A DNA stretch of 64,000 nucleotides from Sulfuricurvum sp. (GCA_028714915.1 JAQTLL010000003.1:186001-250000), one strand, 5' to 3'; positions 21,253 to 29,854 are shown, counted from the stretch's first letter. The notes: a model not told the origin generated them from the sequence alone. Made by a program: numbers and translations.

Positions 21253-22385
21253 GATAGTGCCTCCTTTAGGCGATTAAGTGCTTCGATAGTTTTGTGAGTT
21301 TCTTCAACCAAGGCAATACGAATATAGCCTAGTCCCGGGTTTTCACCTGCTTTATCAACACGAGCCAAAAATTCTCCGGGAAGAACCTTAACATTGTAAT
21401 CACGATAAAGCCGTTGAGTAAATTCGAAAGCATTGCCGACTTTGAGCCAAACATAAAACGTTGCATCCGACGTCTCAATCCCTAAAATCTCTTGCGCTGC
21501 TTTAAAATTTTGTGCATACACATCACGTGCCACTTGGACGTGCTCATCATCACTCCACGCCATCGCTGCCGCCGCTTGAAGAGGCAAAGGCGATGCGCAA
21601 CCGACATAGGTACGATACTGTGCATACCCTTTTAAAACCTCAGCATCACCCGCAATAAATCCGCTTCGCAGTCCCGGAGCAGAAGAGCGTTTGGAAATCG
21701 AGTTAATGACGAGGACATTCTTAAACGACGTATTACCGACATAAATCGACGCTTCCAAAAGTGAAGGAATTTTTTCTGCCGTATAAATTTCGCTGTAGCA
21801 TTCATCATTAATGAGGAGAAAATCGTGCTTGAGAGCAAGCTTCACCCACTCCCCCAACTCTTCCAATGACAACACCGAAGCAGTAGGATTATTAGGAAAA
21901 TTCAGAATCACCAAATCACAGCCAGCAAGCTCCTCTTCATTAACCACAGGCTTAAAGCCGTTTTCCTCAGTCAAATTGAGGTGAATAACTTTTGAGCGTG
22001 ATGCAATCGCCGCACCCTCGTAAATCTGATAAAACGGATTGGTATACGCCATAACGGGCTCTTTTTTATCAAACAAATAATACTGCGGAAAATTAAAAAG
22101 CACTTCTCTAGTTCCAAATGAGCTGATGAGTTCGTTAGCTTTGAGCTCCACGCCAAAACGACTCTTTACAAATACTCTCATGGAGTCATTAAGATACGCT
22201 TCACCCGCTGTTTTCGGGTAACGGCGCAACTCTTCAGAGTGCTTACAAATCGATTTTTGGATAAAGGCAGGGGTTTCAAACTGCGGTTCGCCGATAGTAA
22301 GAGCGATCGGTGAATAAGCTGGATTAGGGATAATCCCTTCCAGCAATGTGGTTAGTTTTTCAAAAGGGTACGGTTCAAAGTGCAA
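21249..22385 (-). CDS. dapC: Class I/II aminotransferase, probable succinyldiaminopimelate aminotransferase
   Basis: 378 residues with a complete fold-type I aminotransferase: NFPNNPTAS, the aspartate in INDECYSEIY, the PLP lysine in NSISKRSSAPGLRSG and the C-terminal arginine in LGYIRIALV. In Campylobacterota this aminotransferase is usually assigned to the succinyl-DAP step of lysine/diaminopimelate synthesis. Coupling to murC through a four-base-overlap chain supports a cell-wall precursor role. Substrate assignment is by family and context, not by a unique motif. Confidence 0.82.
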   Translation of the reverse strand: MHFEPYPFEKLTTLLEGIIPNPAYSPIALTIGEPQFETPAFIQKSICKHSEELRRYPKTAGEAYLNDSMRVFVKSRFGVELKANELISSFGTREVLFNFPQYYLFDKKEPVMAYTNPFYQIYEGAAIASRSKVIHLNLTEENGFKPVVNEEELAGCDLVILNFPNNPTASVLSLEELGEWVKLALKHDFLLINDECYSEIYTAEKIPSLLEASIYVGNTSFKNVLVINSISKRSSAPGLRSGFIAGDAEVLKGYAQYRTYVGCASPLPLQAAAAMAWSDDEHVQVARDVYAQNFKAAQEILGIETSDATFYVWLKVGNAFEFTQRLYRDYNVKVLPGEFLARVDKAGENPGLGYIRIALVEETHKTIEALNRLKEALS

Positions 22386-22397
22386 AGGACGGTCTTT

Positions 22398-22425
22398 AAT
22401 ATGAGATAAATAGTCTCATATTATA
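22398..22425 (-). promoter_or_regulatory. dapC promoter: TATAAT fused to a perfect 9-bp palindrome
   Basis: On the minus strand TATAAT (22420-22425) is followed at once by an inverted repeat, AATATGAGA (22398-22406) against TCTCATATT (22414-22422), separated by seven bases and covering the expected start site. It could be an operator or an RNA hairpin at the 5' end. No -35 hexamer is evident. It would drive the dapC-murC-mutS2-ligA run. Confidence 0.5.
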
Positions 22426-22433
22426 GCGTTTTT

Positions 22434-23207
22434 TTACTTATCCTCTTTCCCGCTGCTAATCGATTCAAATCGTTTTAGAGTATATGCATCAATAATCATA
22501 TAGCGTGATTTTGCCATCAAAGGCTCACTGGACTTAGCATGGTGATGATCGATTGAAAATCCCATTTCATATCCCGCTTCTTTTGCTCTTACTAAAAGAT
22601 CCTCGTCATAAATTCCAAAAGGCCATGCCAAATACTTGATGCCATGACCCATTTTCTTTTCTAACGTCGCTTTAGATTTATAAAGCTGTGCATGAACCGA
22701 TTTCTCATATTCCTCTTTAGAGAGGCTCTTCTTTTCTCGTTTAAAATTCGGATGCCAGTATGTATGAGACTCCACGTAAAACAGTTTTGTCGCTTCAAGT
22801 TCACGTAACTGATCCCATGTCATTGCGTATTTAGCATTCGAAATGGCACTCGGATAAATAAAAAGGGTTACAGGGACTTTGTATTTCTTAATAATTGGTG
22901 CCATCTCGCTGTAAACACTTTTATGTCCATCATCCGCTGTAATAACAATCGACTTTGCCGGAATTGATTGTATTTCCCCTTTAATGTATTTAGCTGCTGT
23001 ATCGAGAGGAATAACCGTATAGCCATGGCTGATAAGCCATCCAAGCTGTTCATCAAACGCTTTGGTCTTGATGGTCATCGAATCTTTAACTTCTTCACCG
23101 CAACGGTGATAACATAAAACAGGAATACTTTTATCGTATGCGAATGCAGTACCAAAAAATAAAGTCCACAAAAAGGCTACACGAAGCATGGAAATAGGGA
23201 ATGTCAT
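22434..23207 (-). CDS. Polysaccharide deacetylase (NodB-type) family protein
   Basis: 257 residues from ATG 23207 (a TTG three bases earlier also fits the frame). An N-terminal signal peptide ends near FGTAFA. The catalytic region has VLCYHRCG, VITADDGHKS (metal-binding Asp-Asp), SHTYWHPN (two metal-binding His) and LAWPFGIYDEDLL, all standard carbohydrate esterase 4 motifs. It should remove acetyl groups from an envelope polysaccharide or peptidoglycan in the periplasm. A monocistronic layout with its own TATAAT fits. Confidence 0.88.
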   Translation of the reverse strand: MTFPISMLRVAFLWTLFFGTAFAYDKSIPVLCYHRCGEEVKDSMTIKTKAFDEQLGWLISHGYTVIPLDTAAKYIKGEIQSIPAKSIVITADDGHKSVYSEMAPIIKKYKVPVTLFIYPSAISNAKYAMTWDQLRELEATKLFYVESHTYWHPNFKREKKSLSKEEYEKSVHAQLYKSKATLEKKMGHGIKYLAWPFGIYDEDLLVRAKEAGYEMGFSIDHHHAKSSEPLMAKSRYMIIDAYTLKRFESISSGKEDK

Positions 23208-23242
23208 CAAATAATCTCTCTGTGGTATGGAATAAAAATGGG

Positions 23243-23248
23243 ATTATA
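23243..23248 (-). promoter_or_regulatory. -10 element TATAAT of the deacetylase gene
   Basis: TATAAT on the minus strand (extended form GCTATAAT) lies 35 bases upstream of the deacetylase ATG, predicting a leader of about 29 bases. There is no clear -35 hexamer, which is common in this phylum. Confidence 0.5.
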
Positions 23249-23321
23249 GCCGAAATAAAACTTCATAAAATCCAAAGATTAGGGGTTTGTAAAAAGATAT
23301 TACACATTTTCATCAAAACTC

Positions 23322-23352
23322 TTGACAAAGGTGGGGGTGAAAGTGGTATACT
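23322..23352 (+). promoter_or_regulatory. Promoter of the Ala/Pro lipoprotein gene
   Basis: TTGACA (23322-23327) and TATACT (23347-23352) are separated by 19 bases, a little wide, but both hexamers are near consensus. The lipoprotein's AAGGAG and ATG follow within 30 bases, giving a compact, apparently strong expression unit. Confidence 0.6.
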
Positions 23353-23379
23353 TCCGCCATATTTCTTAAGGAGTCTTAC

Positions 23380-23607
23380 ATGATGAAAATCGTTTCTGCT
23401 ATGCTTTTAGCTGCTATGTTTATCGGGTGCAGCGAATCTGCAAAAACTGAGGCAGCACCTGCTGCAACTGAAGAAGTAGCACCTGCTGCTGAAGCTATGC
23501 CTGCTGCTGATGCTGCTGCTGTTGAAGCACCTGCTGCTGACGCTGCTGCTGTTGATGCTGCTGCACCTGCTGCTGAAGCTGCACCTGCTGCTACACCTGC
23601 TAAATAA
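23380..23607 (+). CDS. Small Ala/Pro-rich lipoprotein with internal repeats
   Basis: 75 residues. The lipobox AAMFIGC places a lipid-modified Cys at residue 17; an Asp is not at +2 (Ser is), so outer-membrane sorting is expected. The mature part is almost only Ala, Pro, Glu, Asp and Val, with tandem units such as PAADAAAVEA and PAADAAAVDA. Such tails act as flexible, acidic spacers. It has its own strong-looking promoter, AAGGAG with good spacing, and a terminator 20 bases after the stop. Function unknown; possibly an abundant envelope lipoprotein. The low-complexity sequence prevents homology inference. Confidence 0.75.
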   Translation: MMKIVSAMLLAAMFIGCSESAKTEAAPAATEEVAPAAEAMPAADAAAVEAPAADAAAVDAAAPAAEAAPAATPAK

Positions 23608-23626
23608 GTTTAGCCCTAGCGACTTA

Positions 23627-23660
23627 ATTTCGTGCTTCGGCACGAAATGCATTTATTCTC
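23627..23660 (+). terminator. Rho-independent terminator of the lipoprotein gene
   Basis: ATTTCGTGC (23627-23635), loop TTCG, then GCACGAAAT (23640-23648): a perfect 9-bp stem closed by a stable UUCG tetraloop, followed by a T-rich stretch. It ends the monocistronic unit. Confidence 0.8.
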
Positions 23661-23765
23661 CTTTTTATTTCGCACTTTAACTTCCTTTAAAAAACCAAAT
23701 CTAAAATATATTACTCTTTATAATCTCAGTATTCTACTGTATCTAAAAAGAATCTGCCCTGCCCT

Positions 23766-24443
23766 TTATCCTTCCCTTTTTGGCAACGCAAACTTTTGGG
23801 TAATCAATGCCCCTTCATCATTAAAAAACAGGTAATACAAGGTGTCTTTTTTAACACTCAATCCGGCAAGAAACCGTAATGCCAGATTCGCTTGCAGCGA
23901 AGCAATGTGCATTACAATGGGAGCAGCAATCCCGGCAGGTGTCTTTTGGGTGATTTTAAACAATTCAGTAAACGATGCCTGTTCAAAAAAACATACCTGT
24001 CCGTTAAATGCTTCCACTGATCCATACACCCATGGCAACCCTTTAGATGCTGCGTAGGTATTAATTGCACCGCGAGAGGGAAGATTATCGGTCGCATCAA
24101 TAATCAAATCAACCTCAATATCTTTGAGAATAAATTCATCAAAATTGCACACATGAGCAATCGCTTTGACATAGGGGCAACGTTCTTCAATCAATTGTGC
24201 GCATATATCTGCTTTAAATTTACCCTCATCACCACTTTTAAAAGCAATTTGACGATGAATATTGTGTAAGCTGACCGTATCAAAATCGATCATATGTATC
24301 TCACCAATTCCTGATGCCCCCAATGCAAAAGCAAGCGATGAACCAAGTCCGCCACTTCCGATAATAGCAATACGTTTAGATTGAAGGGCTTGTTGCGTCT
24401 CCTCTCCCCATAATTGTACTTGTCGATGAAAATAATGCATCAT
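23766..24443 (-). CDS. HesA/MoeB/ThiF family adenylyltransferase-like protein lacking zinc cysteines
   Basis: 225 residues from ATG 24443, chosen because AAAGGGAAG lies eight bases upstream; an in-frame GTG nine bases earlier overlaps that site. The E1-like core is present: IAIIGSGGLGSSLA nucleotide loop, DTVSLHNIHRQ with the conserved Asn-Arg-Gln, and DATDNLPSR. What is missing is the pair of CxxC motifs that bind zinc and the sulfur-transfer cysteine region of ThiF/MoeB; the equivalent segment reads QVCFFEQASFTELF. It may still adenylate a ubiquitin-like carrier protein. No thiS or moaD partner is adjacent. Confidence 0.82.
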   Translation of the reverse strand: MMHYFHRQVQLWGEETQQALQSKRIAIIGSGGLGSSLAFALGASGIGEIHMIDFDTVSLHNIHRQIAFKSGDEGKFKADICAQLIEERCPYVKAIAHVCNFDEFILKDIEVDLIIDATDNLPSRGAINTYAASKGLPWVYGSVEAFNGQVCFFEQASFTELFKITQKTPAGIAAPIVMHIASLQANLALRFLAGLSVKKDTLYYLFFNDEGALITQKFALPKREG

Positions 24444-24470
24444 AATGACCACTTCCCTTTAATGTAATTT

Positions 24471-26414
24471 TTATCTATCAATAGGCAATTGAATAATGAA
24501 TTTTGCCCCTTTGCCCGTATTTTCTACCCGTATTGACCCGCTAAAACTCTCTTCAATAATATAGCGGCACATGTGCAGTCCCAATCCTGTCCCTTGGTTG
24601 GCTGGCTTGGTTGTAAAGTAAATGGTAAAAATTTTATTCATGATAGACGGATCAATCCCTCCCGCGTTATCTTCAACCCAGATTTCTAAAAATCTTTCTA
24701 TATCAAAAATAGTAATACTTATTTCCCCAGAATCAATATGACGTTCTAATATCGCATCATGGGCATTTTTAATAAGATTCATAAATACTTGGATCATCTC
24801 ATTTTTAGCCAATATCACCTTTTTTGTTGATTTGTTGTCAATACATCCTTGTATTTTTGCATCATTCAATAATACGGCACTAAGACGAAGTGCAATTTCT
24901 GCCACATCTGCCATATCCTCTGCCTCTTTGTGCTTGTCCATTTTATAATAATTGCGAAAATCATCAATAGTTTTTGACATGTACTGTAAATGCTCTTGAA
25001 ATTGTTCATGGGATGTCTCATAGCAACTCTCATTACATTCTCCCAAGTGACGCTTAAAATAGAGATTTTGATTAATAAGAGATAGTGTGTTAAGGGGTTG
25101 TCGCCACTGATGTGCGATTTGTTCAATCATCTCTCCAAGAGCAGCTAATCGTGATTGCTGAACAAAAAGTTCATCCTTTTTACGCACTTCAGCCAATGAC
25201 TCTGCCACTTTACTGCTCAAGGTCTCGTTAAGATGGCTCAGCTTATCAATATACTCAGACTGAAGCCAATAAACTCGATCCGCCAACGCCCATGAGAGAA
25301 AAATCATCTCAAATGCCGCACCAATTTGCTGAACGTGATTAACACCATAAAAATAGGGGATCAACTCAAACTTATTAAAGGTAAAAATCATCGTTCCCAA
25401 GAGAAAAAAGCTCCATCCTGAAAGGTAAAAACGGGCGATCCTATGCGTATGTTTTATCATCATAATGCCAGCCGTTAACAATAATAAGGTGGACAAAATA
25501 ACCATGCTGGCATTAATAAGAATGGTTTGTGAATAAGGTAAAACAGCCGAAACCATTGAAATACCAAAACTTATAAATATCATTGCTTTTAAAACAGTAT
25601 CGAGCTTAGGAGAGCGCCCTTTTGTCTGTAAAAATCCTCGCCCAAAATACAAAGCACTAAAGGATGAAAAAGCAATCCAAAATCCAGGTCCATGCTCTAT
25701 CATCCAACTGCATTTTTTCCATACATACGTACGCCCTATACCATCAAAAGACATTTGCCAAAAAACAAAAGAGATTAAAAAGAGTAAATAACGGAGATAA
25801 TTTTTATCTCTGGTATAAAAGTAAATAACAATGTTATATAAAAAGATAACAACAAAAATTCCATAAAAAACGCCTATGGCCAAACTGCTGTATTCAATTT
25901 CCGTAAATAGCCCACCCGAAGAATGAATAGCCAAGGGTACCTGCATCGATCCTTGTGTTTGAACACGTATCATCAATGTTGATTCAGGATAATCTTCCAA
26001 TATGAGCTGGGTTACATAATTGTGCAATGGTACTTTATTTTGAGAAGAAAGCCGTGATGAACCCATCGTTTTATGAAGAATTATCTCTCCACTTTTGGAG
26101 AGCAAGTACATATCAATTTTCTCTAACAATGGATACTCAACAGAGAGCCACCACTCTTTATGTGCTGCATGAGCATCACGATTCATCTCTATCTTGAACC
26201 AATAGGCAGAATGGGTAAATCCGAAATTAATACTCTTTTTTTTATTGGGGGTAAATGATTTATCTACAATGTCAGAGAGATTCAAATCTCGATTTATATC
26301 TTCAAGAAAAGAGACATACGGAGCAAGATCATACGATGAGTCAGAACATAGATGGAGAGTTTTTGCCTCTAAAGTTGTCGCTAAGAGTAAAAAAAACCAC
26401 CAAAAGTATTTCAT
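24471..26414 (-). CDS. 7TMR-DISM sensor histidine kinase (orphan)
   Basis: 647 residues from ATG 26414, one base after the preceding stop; the longer in-frame reading into the upstream gene lacks a ribosome site and would spoil the signal peptide (MKYFWWFFLLLATTLEA). A periplasmic 7TMR-DISMED2-like domain, seven membrane helices (about 180-390), a coiled linker, the H-box with EQIAHQWRQPLNTLSLI, N-box NLIKNAHDAI, G1 DNAGGID and G2 TGLGLHM follow in order. It should sense a carbohydrate-like or envelope ligand and autophosphorylate. No response regulator is adjacent. Confidence 0.9.
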   Translation of the reverse strand: MKYFWWFFLLLATTLEAKTLHLCSDSSYDLAPYVSFLEDINRDLNLSDIVDKSFTPNKKKSINFGFTHSAYWFKIEMNRDAHAAHKEWWLSVEYPLLEKIDMYLLSKSGEIILHKTMGSSRLSSQNKVPLHNYVTQLILEDYPESTLMIRVQTQGSMQVPLAIHSSGGLFTEIEYSSLAIGVFYGIFVVIFLYNIVIYFYTRDKNYLRYLLFLISFVFWQMSFDGIGRTYVWKKCSWMIEHGPGFWIAFSSFSALYFGRGFLQTKGRSPKLDTVLKAMIFISFGISMVSAVLPYSQTILINASMVILSTLLLLTAGIMMIKHTHRIARFYLSGWSFFLLGTMIFTFNKFELIPYFYGVNHVQQIGAAFEMIFLSWALADRVYWLQSEYIDKLSHLNETLSSKVAESLAEVRKKDELFVQQSRLAALGEMIEQIAHQWRQPLNTLSLINQNLYFKRHLGECNESCYETSHEQFQEHLQYMSKTIDDFRNYYKMDKHKEAEDMADVAEIALRLSAVLLNDAKIQGCIDNKSTKKVILAKNEMIQVFMNLIKNAHDAILERHIDSGEISITIFDIERFLEIWVEDNAGGIDPSIMNKIFTIYFTTKPANQGTGLGLHMCRYIIEESFSGSIRVENTGKGAKFIIQLPIDR

Positions 26415-26415
26415 A

Positions 26416-27207
26416 TTATTGTCGCTTTTTGAGTGCCTCTTTAAACCCCCACCCTTTTTTCGAATCATTAAGGGCTTTTCGGTCTAAATCTACAATGAGG
26501 AGCTCTTCAGTATTGCCCAAATCTGCCTCAACATCTCCATCAGGAGAGACGATCATCGAATCACCATAAAATTTCCATGCATGCTTTTCATCACAGTATT
26601 CACCCACACGATTGGCACGAAGAATATAACAGTTATGGGTGAAGGCTCTCATTTTAATTAACTCTCGCCAGCGATTGTGTGATTCAAACGTGGAAGCACT
26701 GGGGACTAAGACAACATCCACATTTTTTGCAGCAATGGCGCTCCAAAGAGGATCAAAATGGAGTTCAAATCCTCCCATAACGGCAAATTTGAATCCATTG
26801 AGCCCAAATATCATAGGGGATTTTATCGCTTCAATAGGATTGGCAAAAAACTTCTCTTCATTCCAATGGGGATAATTGATCAAAAACTGCTGAGGATAAT
26901 AGCTCACACTGCGTCCTGTGATTTTGGCAATCATCTTTGTACACTCATTTTTTTTGACGGTGATGATGGGTGCCACAAAAACCATATCGTATTTCAAAGC
27001 AAGAGTTTTTAACGTTTCAATTTGGTGAATACTTTGTTCACGAATCATTGAAGTCGGAGTTTGGATTAACTCTTTAAAAAAGGGGTTGAGAAGATATTCT
27101 CCCAATACCATAAGTTTTACACCCTTGTTATGTGCGGCTCTTGTATAGTTTTCTAAAGTTGAACCTCCCATACCGATTGAGGGAAGCTGTAAGATGGCAC
27201 AACGCAT
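26416..27207 (-). CDS. Nitrilase-superfamily protein with altered catalytic triad
   Basis: 263 residues with the overall carbon-nitrogen hydrolase fold. The first triad residue, Glu, is present (VLGEYLLNPF, E37), but the usual Lys position reads YYPQQFL (Gln near 107) and the catalytic Cys of the ICYDLRF motif is replaced by Gly (MGGFELHF, G146). Amidase or nitrilase activity is therefore unlikely; a binding or structural role is inferred. It overlaps xseB by one base and sits in the metX-xseB-kinase run. A second, intact nitrilase-type gene is at 45444-46202. Confidence 0.8.
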   Translation of the reverse strand: MRCAILQLPSIGMGGSTLENYTRAAHNKGVKLMVLGEYLLNPFFKELIQTPTSMIREQSIHQIETLKTLALKYDMVFVAPIITVKKNECTKMIAKITGRSVSYYPQQFLINYPHWNEEKFFANPIEAIKSPMIFGLNGFKFAVMGGFELHFDPLWSAIAAKNVDVVLVPSASTFESHNRWRELIKMRAFTHNCYILRANRVGEYCDEKHAWKFYGDSMIVSPDGDVEADLGNTEELLIVDLDRKALNDSKKGWGFKEALKKRQ

Positions 27208-27401
27208 TATTGATCCTGATTTTTGATAATTTGAATTTGCAGTTGGGCTTGTTCTAACATTTTTTCAGCCATTTTAAGTTCACTCATCCCCTGCTCGTAT
27301 GCCTTGACACTTTCATCCATCGCCAGAGTCGGGTCCATTAATTTTTCTAAAATTGCTTTTGCATTCGTTATTTTTGTCTCAAAACTTATCTCTTCACTCA
27401 T
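27207..27401 (-). CDS. xseB: Exodeoxyribonuclease VII small subunit
   Basis: 64 residues, the normal size. The XseB pattern is clear: SFETKITNAKAILEKLMDP followed by MDESVKAYEQGMSELKMAEKML. It forms a complex with XseA (not in the window) that degrades single-stranded DNA. It overlaps metX by four bases and the nitrilase-like gene by one base. Confidence 0.92.
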   Translation of the reverse strand: MSEEISFETKITNAKAILEKLMDPTLAMDESVKAYEQGMSELKMAEKMLEQAQLQIQIIKNQDQ

Positions 27402-28495
27402 AATGCATCCTTTACATACTGTTCAATTTTATCAATTTCCACCAAAAAAGCATCATGACCATAATCACTTTTGATTTCAATATAATCCACATTCTCTTTA
27501 CCGATAGTATGCATCGTAGAAGCGATATGTTCCATTTCAGAGGGTAAAAAGAGAATATCTTTCTCAAAACCGACCAAATACAGCTGGGCACTAATACGAC
27601 CAAGCGCCTCTTCGAGAGAATCAAATCCGCGTGAGAGATCATAAATATTGATCGCTTTAGTGATATAAAGATAGCTCAAGGGGTCAAACCATTTCGTAAA
27701 ATTGTACCCATTGTACTCCAAATACGATTCAACCTGAAACTTTCCAAATAACTCGTACAAACCGTCATTACGTTTGTACTCACGACCAAATTTTCGCTCC
27801 ATCGATTGATGGGACAAAAAGCTGATATGTCCTGCCATCCGCCCTATCGCCATACCACTAAGACCATTTTCTCGGATCACTTCCGGATCATAATAGCCGT
27901 TTTTAAACTCAGGATCTTTAAGAATCGCCTCTTGGGCTACTTTATTAAAGGCAATTGCCCACGGTTGTGTAGCAGAGGTTGTTGCCATGGCAATGATTTT
28001 TTTGGCAAAATTAGGAAAAAATACCCCAAATGCCAATGCCTGCATTCCACCCATTGAACCACCAATTACGGCATGAACCTCATGGATACCCAAACGATCA
28101 AATAAAATCCGTTGTGCCCGTACCATATCCAATATTGTCACGACAGGAAATTTATAACGATACGGGTCGTTGTAAGGATAGCGCGGTGACATAGGACCCG
28201 TAGAACCAAAACAACTCCCAATAACATTGGTACAGATCACGAAAAATTTGTCGGTATCGACCGCTTTTCCCTGACCTATGAGACCATCCCACCAACCGGC
28301 TTTATTGTCACCCTCATACGTTCCCGCCACATGATGTGATCCCGTAAGAGCATGACACACAACAATAACATTATCTTTGGCTTCATTTAAAGTACCGTAC
28401 GTCTCATAAACAATATCGTACGGCTCTAAAATCCGCCCACTCTCCAAATAAAGCGGATTGGTAAAATGTTCACTGTGTGTCTGAAGGTTTAACAT
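27398..28495 (-). CDS. metX: Homoserine O-acetyltransferase
   Basis: 365 residues of the alpha/beta-hydrolase MetX family. The nucleophilic serine is in VIGGSMGGMQAL, the oxyanion and substrate loop in VVCHALTGSHHVAG, and the catalytic Asp and His near the C-terminus (LPSEMEHIA, DYGHDAFL). Families of MetX and serine acetyltransferase-like enzymes overlap in acyl preference, so succinyl use is possible. It acylates homoserine for methionine synthesis, and the next enzyme, MetY, is encoded directly upstream eight bases away. Confidence 0.93.
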   Translation of the reverse strand: MLNLQTHSEHFTNPLYLESGRILEPYDIVYETYGTLNEAKDNVIVVCHALTGSHHVAGTYEGDNKAGWWDGLIGQGKAVDTDKFFVICTNVIGSCFGSTGPMSPRYPYNDPYRYKFPVVTILDMVRAQRILFDRLGIHEVHAVIGGSMGGMQALAFGVFFPNFAKKIIAMATTSATQPWAIAFNKVAQEAILKDPEFKNGYYDPEVIRENGLSGMAIGRMAGHISFLSHQSMERKFGREYKRNDGLYELFGKFQVESYLEYNGYNFTKWFDPLSYLYITKAINIYDLSRGFDSLEEALGRISAQLYLVGFEKDILFLPSEMEHIASTMHTIGKENVDYIEIKSDYGHDAFLVEIDKIEQYVKDAL

Positions 28496-28503
28496 TTGAG
28501 CCT

Positions 28504-29769
28504 TTACGCGTCTAATGCCTGAGTTAAATCGGCGATTAAATCCGATGCAGCTTCAAGCCCGATACTAAGACGAATAAGCCCTGAGGGAACACCGCACGCT
28601 ATGAGTTCTTCACTACTTAGTTGCTGATGAGTCGTTGATGCAGGATGGGTAATAATCGATTTAGAATCACCGATATTGACTACAAGTGAAAAGAGTTTTG
28701 TTGCATCCACAATTTTCTTTGCCAATTCAAAATCATCCACCACAAAACTCAATAAGCCACTGCTCATACCGCCGTCAAAATAACGCTGCGCATTAGCATA
28801 GTTGCTGTTGCTTTTCAATCCCGGATAATTGACTTTTATCACTTTTGGATGATTTTCCAAAAATTCTGCTACCGCTTGCGCATTGCGAGAGTGTTCATGC
28901 ATACGTAGTGAGAGTGTTTCAATCCCTTGGATAAAGAGCCATGAATTAAACGGTGATATGACCGCCCCTAAATCACGAAGAAGCGAAAGACGTGCACGTA
29001 AACAAAACAGAGGCAGAGGAACATCGACGTACACCAAACCATGATAGCTTTCATCCGGCTCATTGAACTGTGGATAACGAGGGTTTGCTCGAAGAAAATC
29101 GACCAAATCGTGCCGCTCTACCAATATCCCGCCAATAGCAAGCCCTTGACCTGTCGTATATTTGCTCGCACTGTGAACAACAACATCCACACCATGCTCT
29201 AAAGGACGGCACAATACAGGAGTAGCTACTGTGTTATCCACAATGGAAAGAATGCCGTGTTTTTGTGCAATAGCGGTGATGGCTGCAATATCAGCAACAT
29301 CAATGCTTGGATTGGTCAAGCTCTCAAAAAAGATTACTTTGGTTTTATCATCCACCAATGCTTCAATTTCGCTAGGATTTTGAACGTCAAAATAGCGTGC
29401 TTCGATTCCAAAACGTTTCAATGTATACGATGCCTGCGTCACGGTTCCGCCGTAAAGCTGACGGGCACAAAGGATATTATCTCCAGCTTCCGCTGCATTG
29501 GCAATTGCGTAAAAAATTGCTGCCATACCACTTGCTGTGGCTAAACCAGCAGCTCCGCCCTCAAGCGTTGCAAAACGCTTTTCAAACACATCGGTCGTTG
29601 GGTTATTCAAGCGGGTATAGATATTACCCAACTCTTTAAGAGCAAACAAATTGGCCGCATGTTCGACATCACGAAATTCATACGCAGTTGTTTGATAGAT
29701 GGGTACTGCCATAGTACGCTGAGAGTCTTTGTCATATCCCGCATGGAGTGCTTCAGTTTGGAATTGCAT
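28504..29769 (-). CDS. metY: O-acetylhomoserine sulfhydrylase
   Basis: 421 residues from ATG 29769; an ATG six bases earlier sits on the ribosome site (AAAGG), so the second is preferred. The PLP lysine is in VVHSASKYTTGQG, and the N-terminal pattern QTEALHAGYDKDSQ and TRLNNPT are typical of Cys/Met-metabolism enzymes of the MetY group. It joins sulfide to O-acetylhomoserine to give homocysteine, a natural route for an organism living with sulfide. It forms a pair with metX. Confidence 0.93.
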   Translation of the reverse strand: MQFQTEALHAGYDKDSQRTMAVPIYQTTAYEFRDVEHAANLFALKELGNIYTRLNNPTTDVFEKRFATLEGGAAGLATASGMAAIFYAIANAAEAGDNILCARQLYGGTVTQASYTLKRFGIEARYFDVQNPSEIEALVDDKTKVIFFESLTNPSIDVADIAAITAIAQKHGILSIVDNTVATPVLCRPLEHGVDVVVHSASKYTTGQGLAIGGILVERHDLVDFLRANPRYPQFNEPDESYHGLVYVDVPLPLFCLRARLSLLRDLGAVISPFNSWLFIQGIETLSLRMHEHSRNAQAVAEFLENHPKVIKVNYPGLKSNSNYANAQRYFDGGMSSGLLSFVVDDFELAKKIVDATKLFSLVVNIGDSKSIITHPASTTHQQLSSEELIACGVPSGLIRLSIGLEAASDLIADLTQALDA

Positions 29770-29832
29770 TTTCATCCTTTAGATTATTTTGCACAAATTG
29801 TATCAATATCACATAACTTTTCCCGTGTTTTC

Positions 29833-29854
29833 CTAATGGCTTAATGGCCATTAG
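29833..29854. promoter_or_regulatory. Hairpin between guaB and metY
   Basis: CTAATGGC (29833-29840) pairs with GCCATTAG (29847-29854) around a six-base loop, in the 102-base gap between guaB and metY. No T-tract follows on the minus strand. It may partly end guaB transcription or lie in the metY leader. It does not resemble a SAM riboswitch. Confidence 0.35.

Noticed and set aside
23201..23383. Plus-strand frame of 60 codons ahead of the Ala/Pro lipoprotein gene
   Set aside because: It covers the -10 of the deacetylase gene and the lipoprotein promoter, and has no ribosome site or recognisable product.
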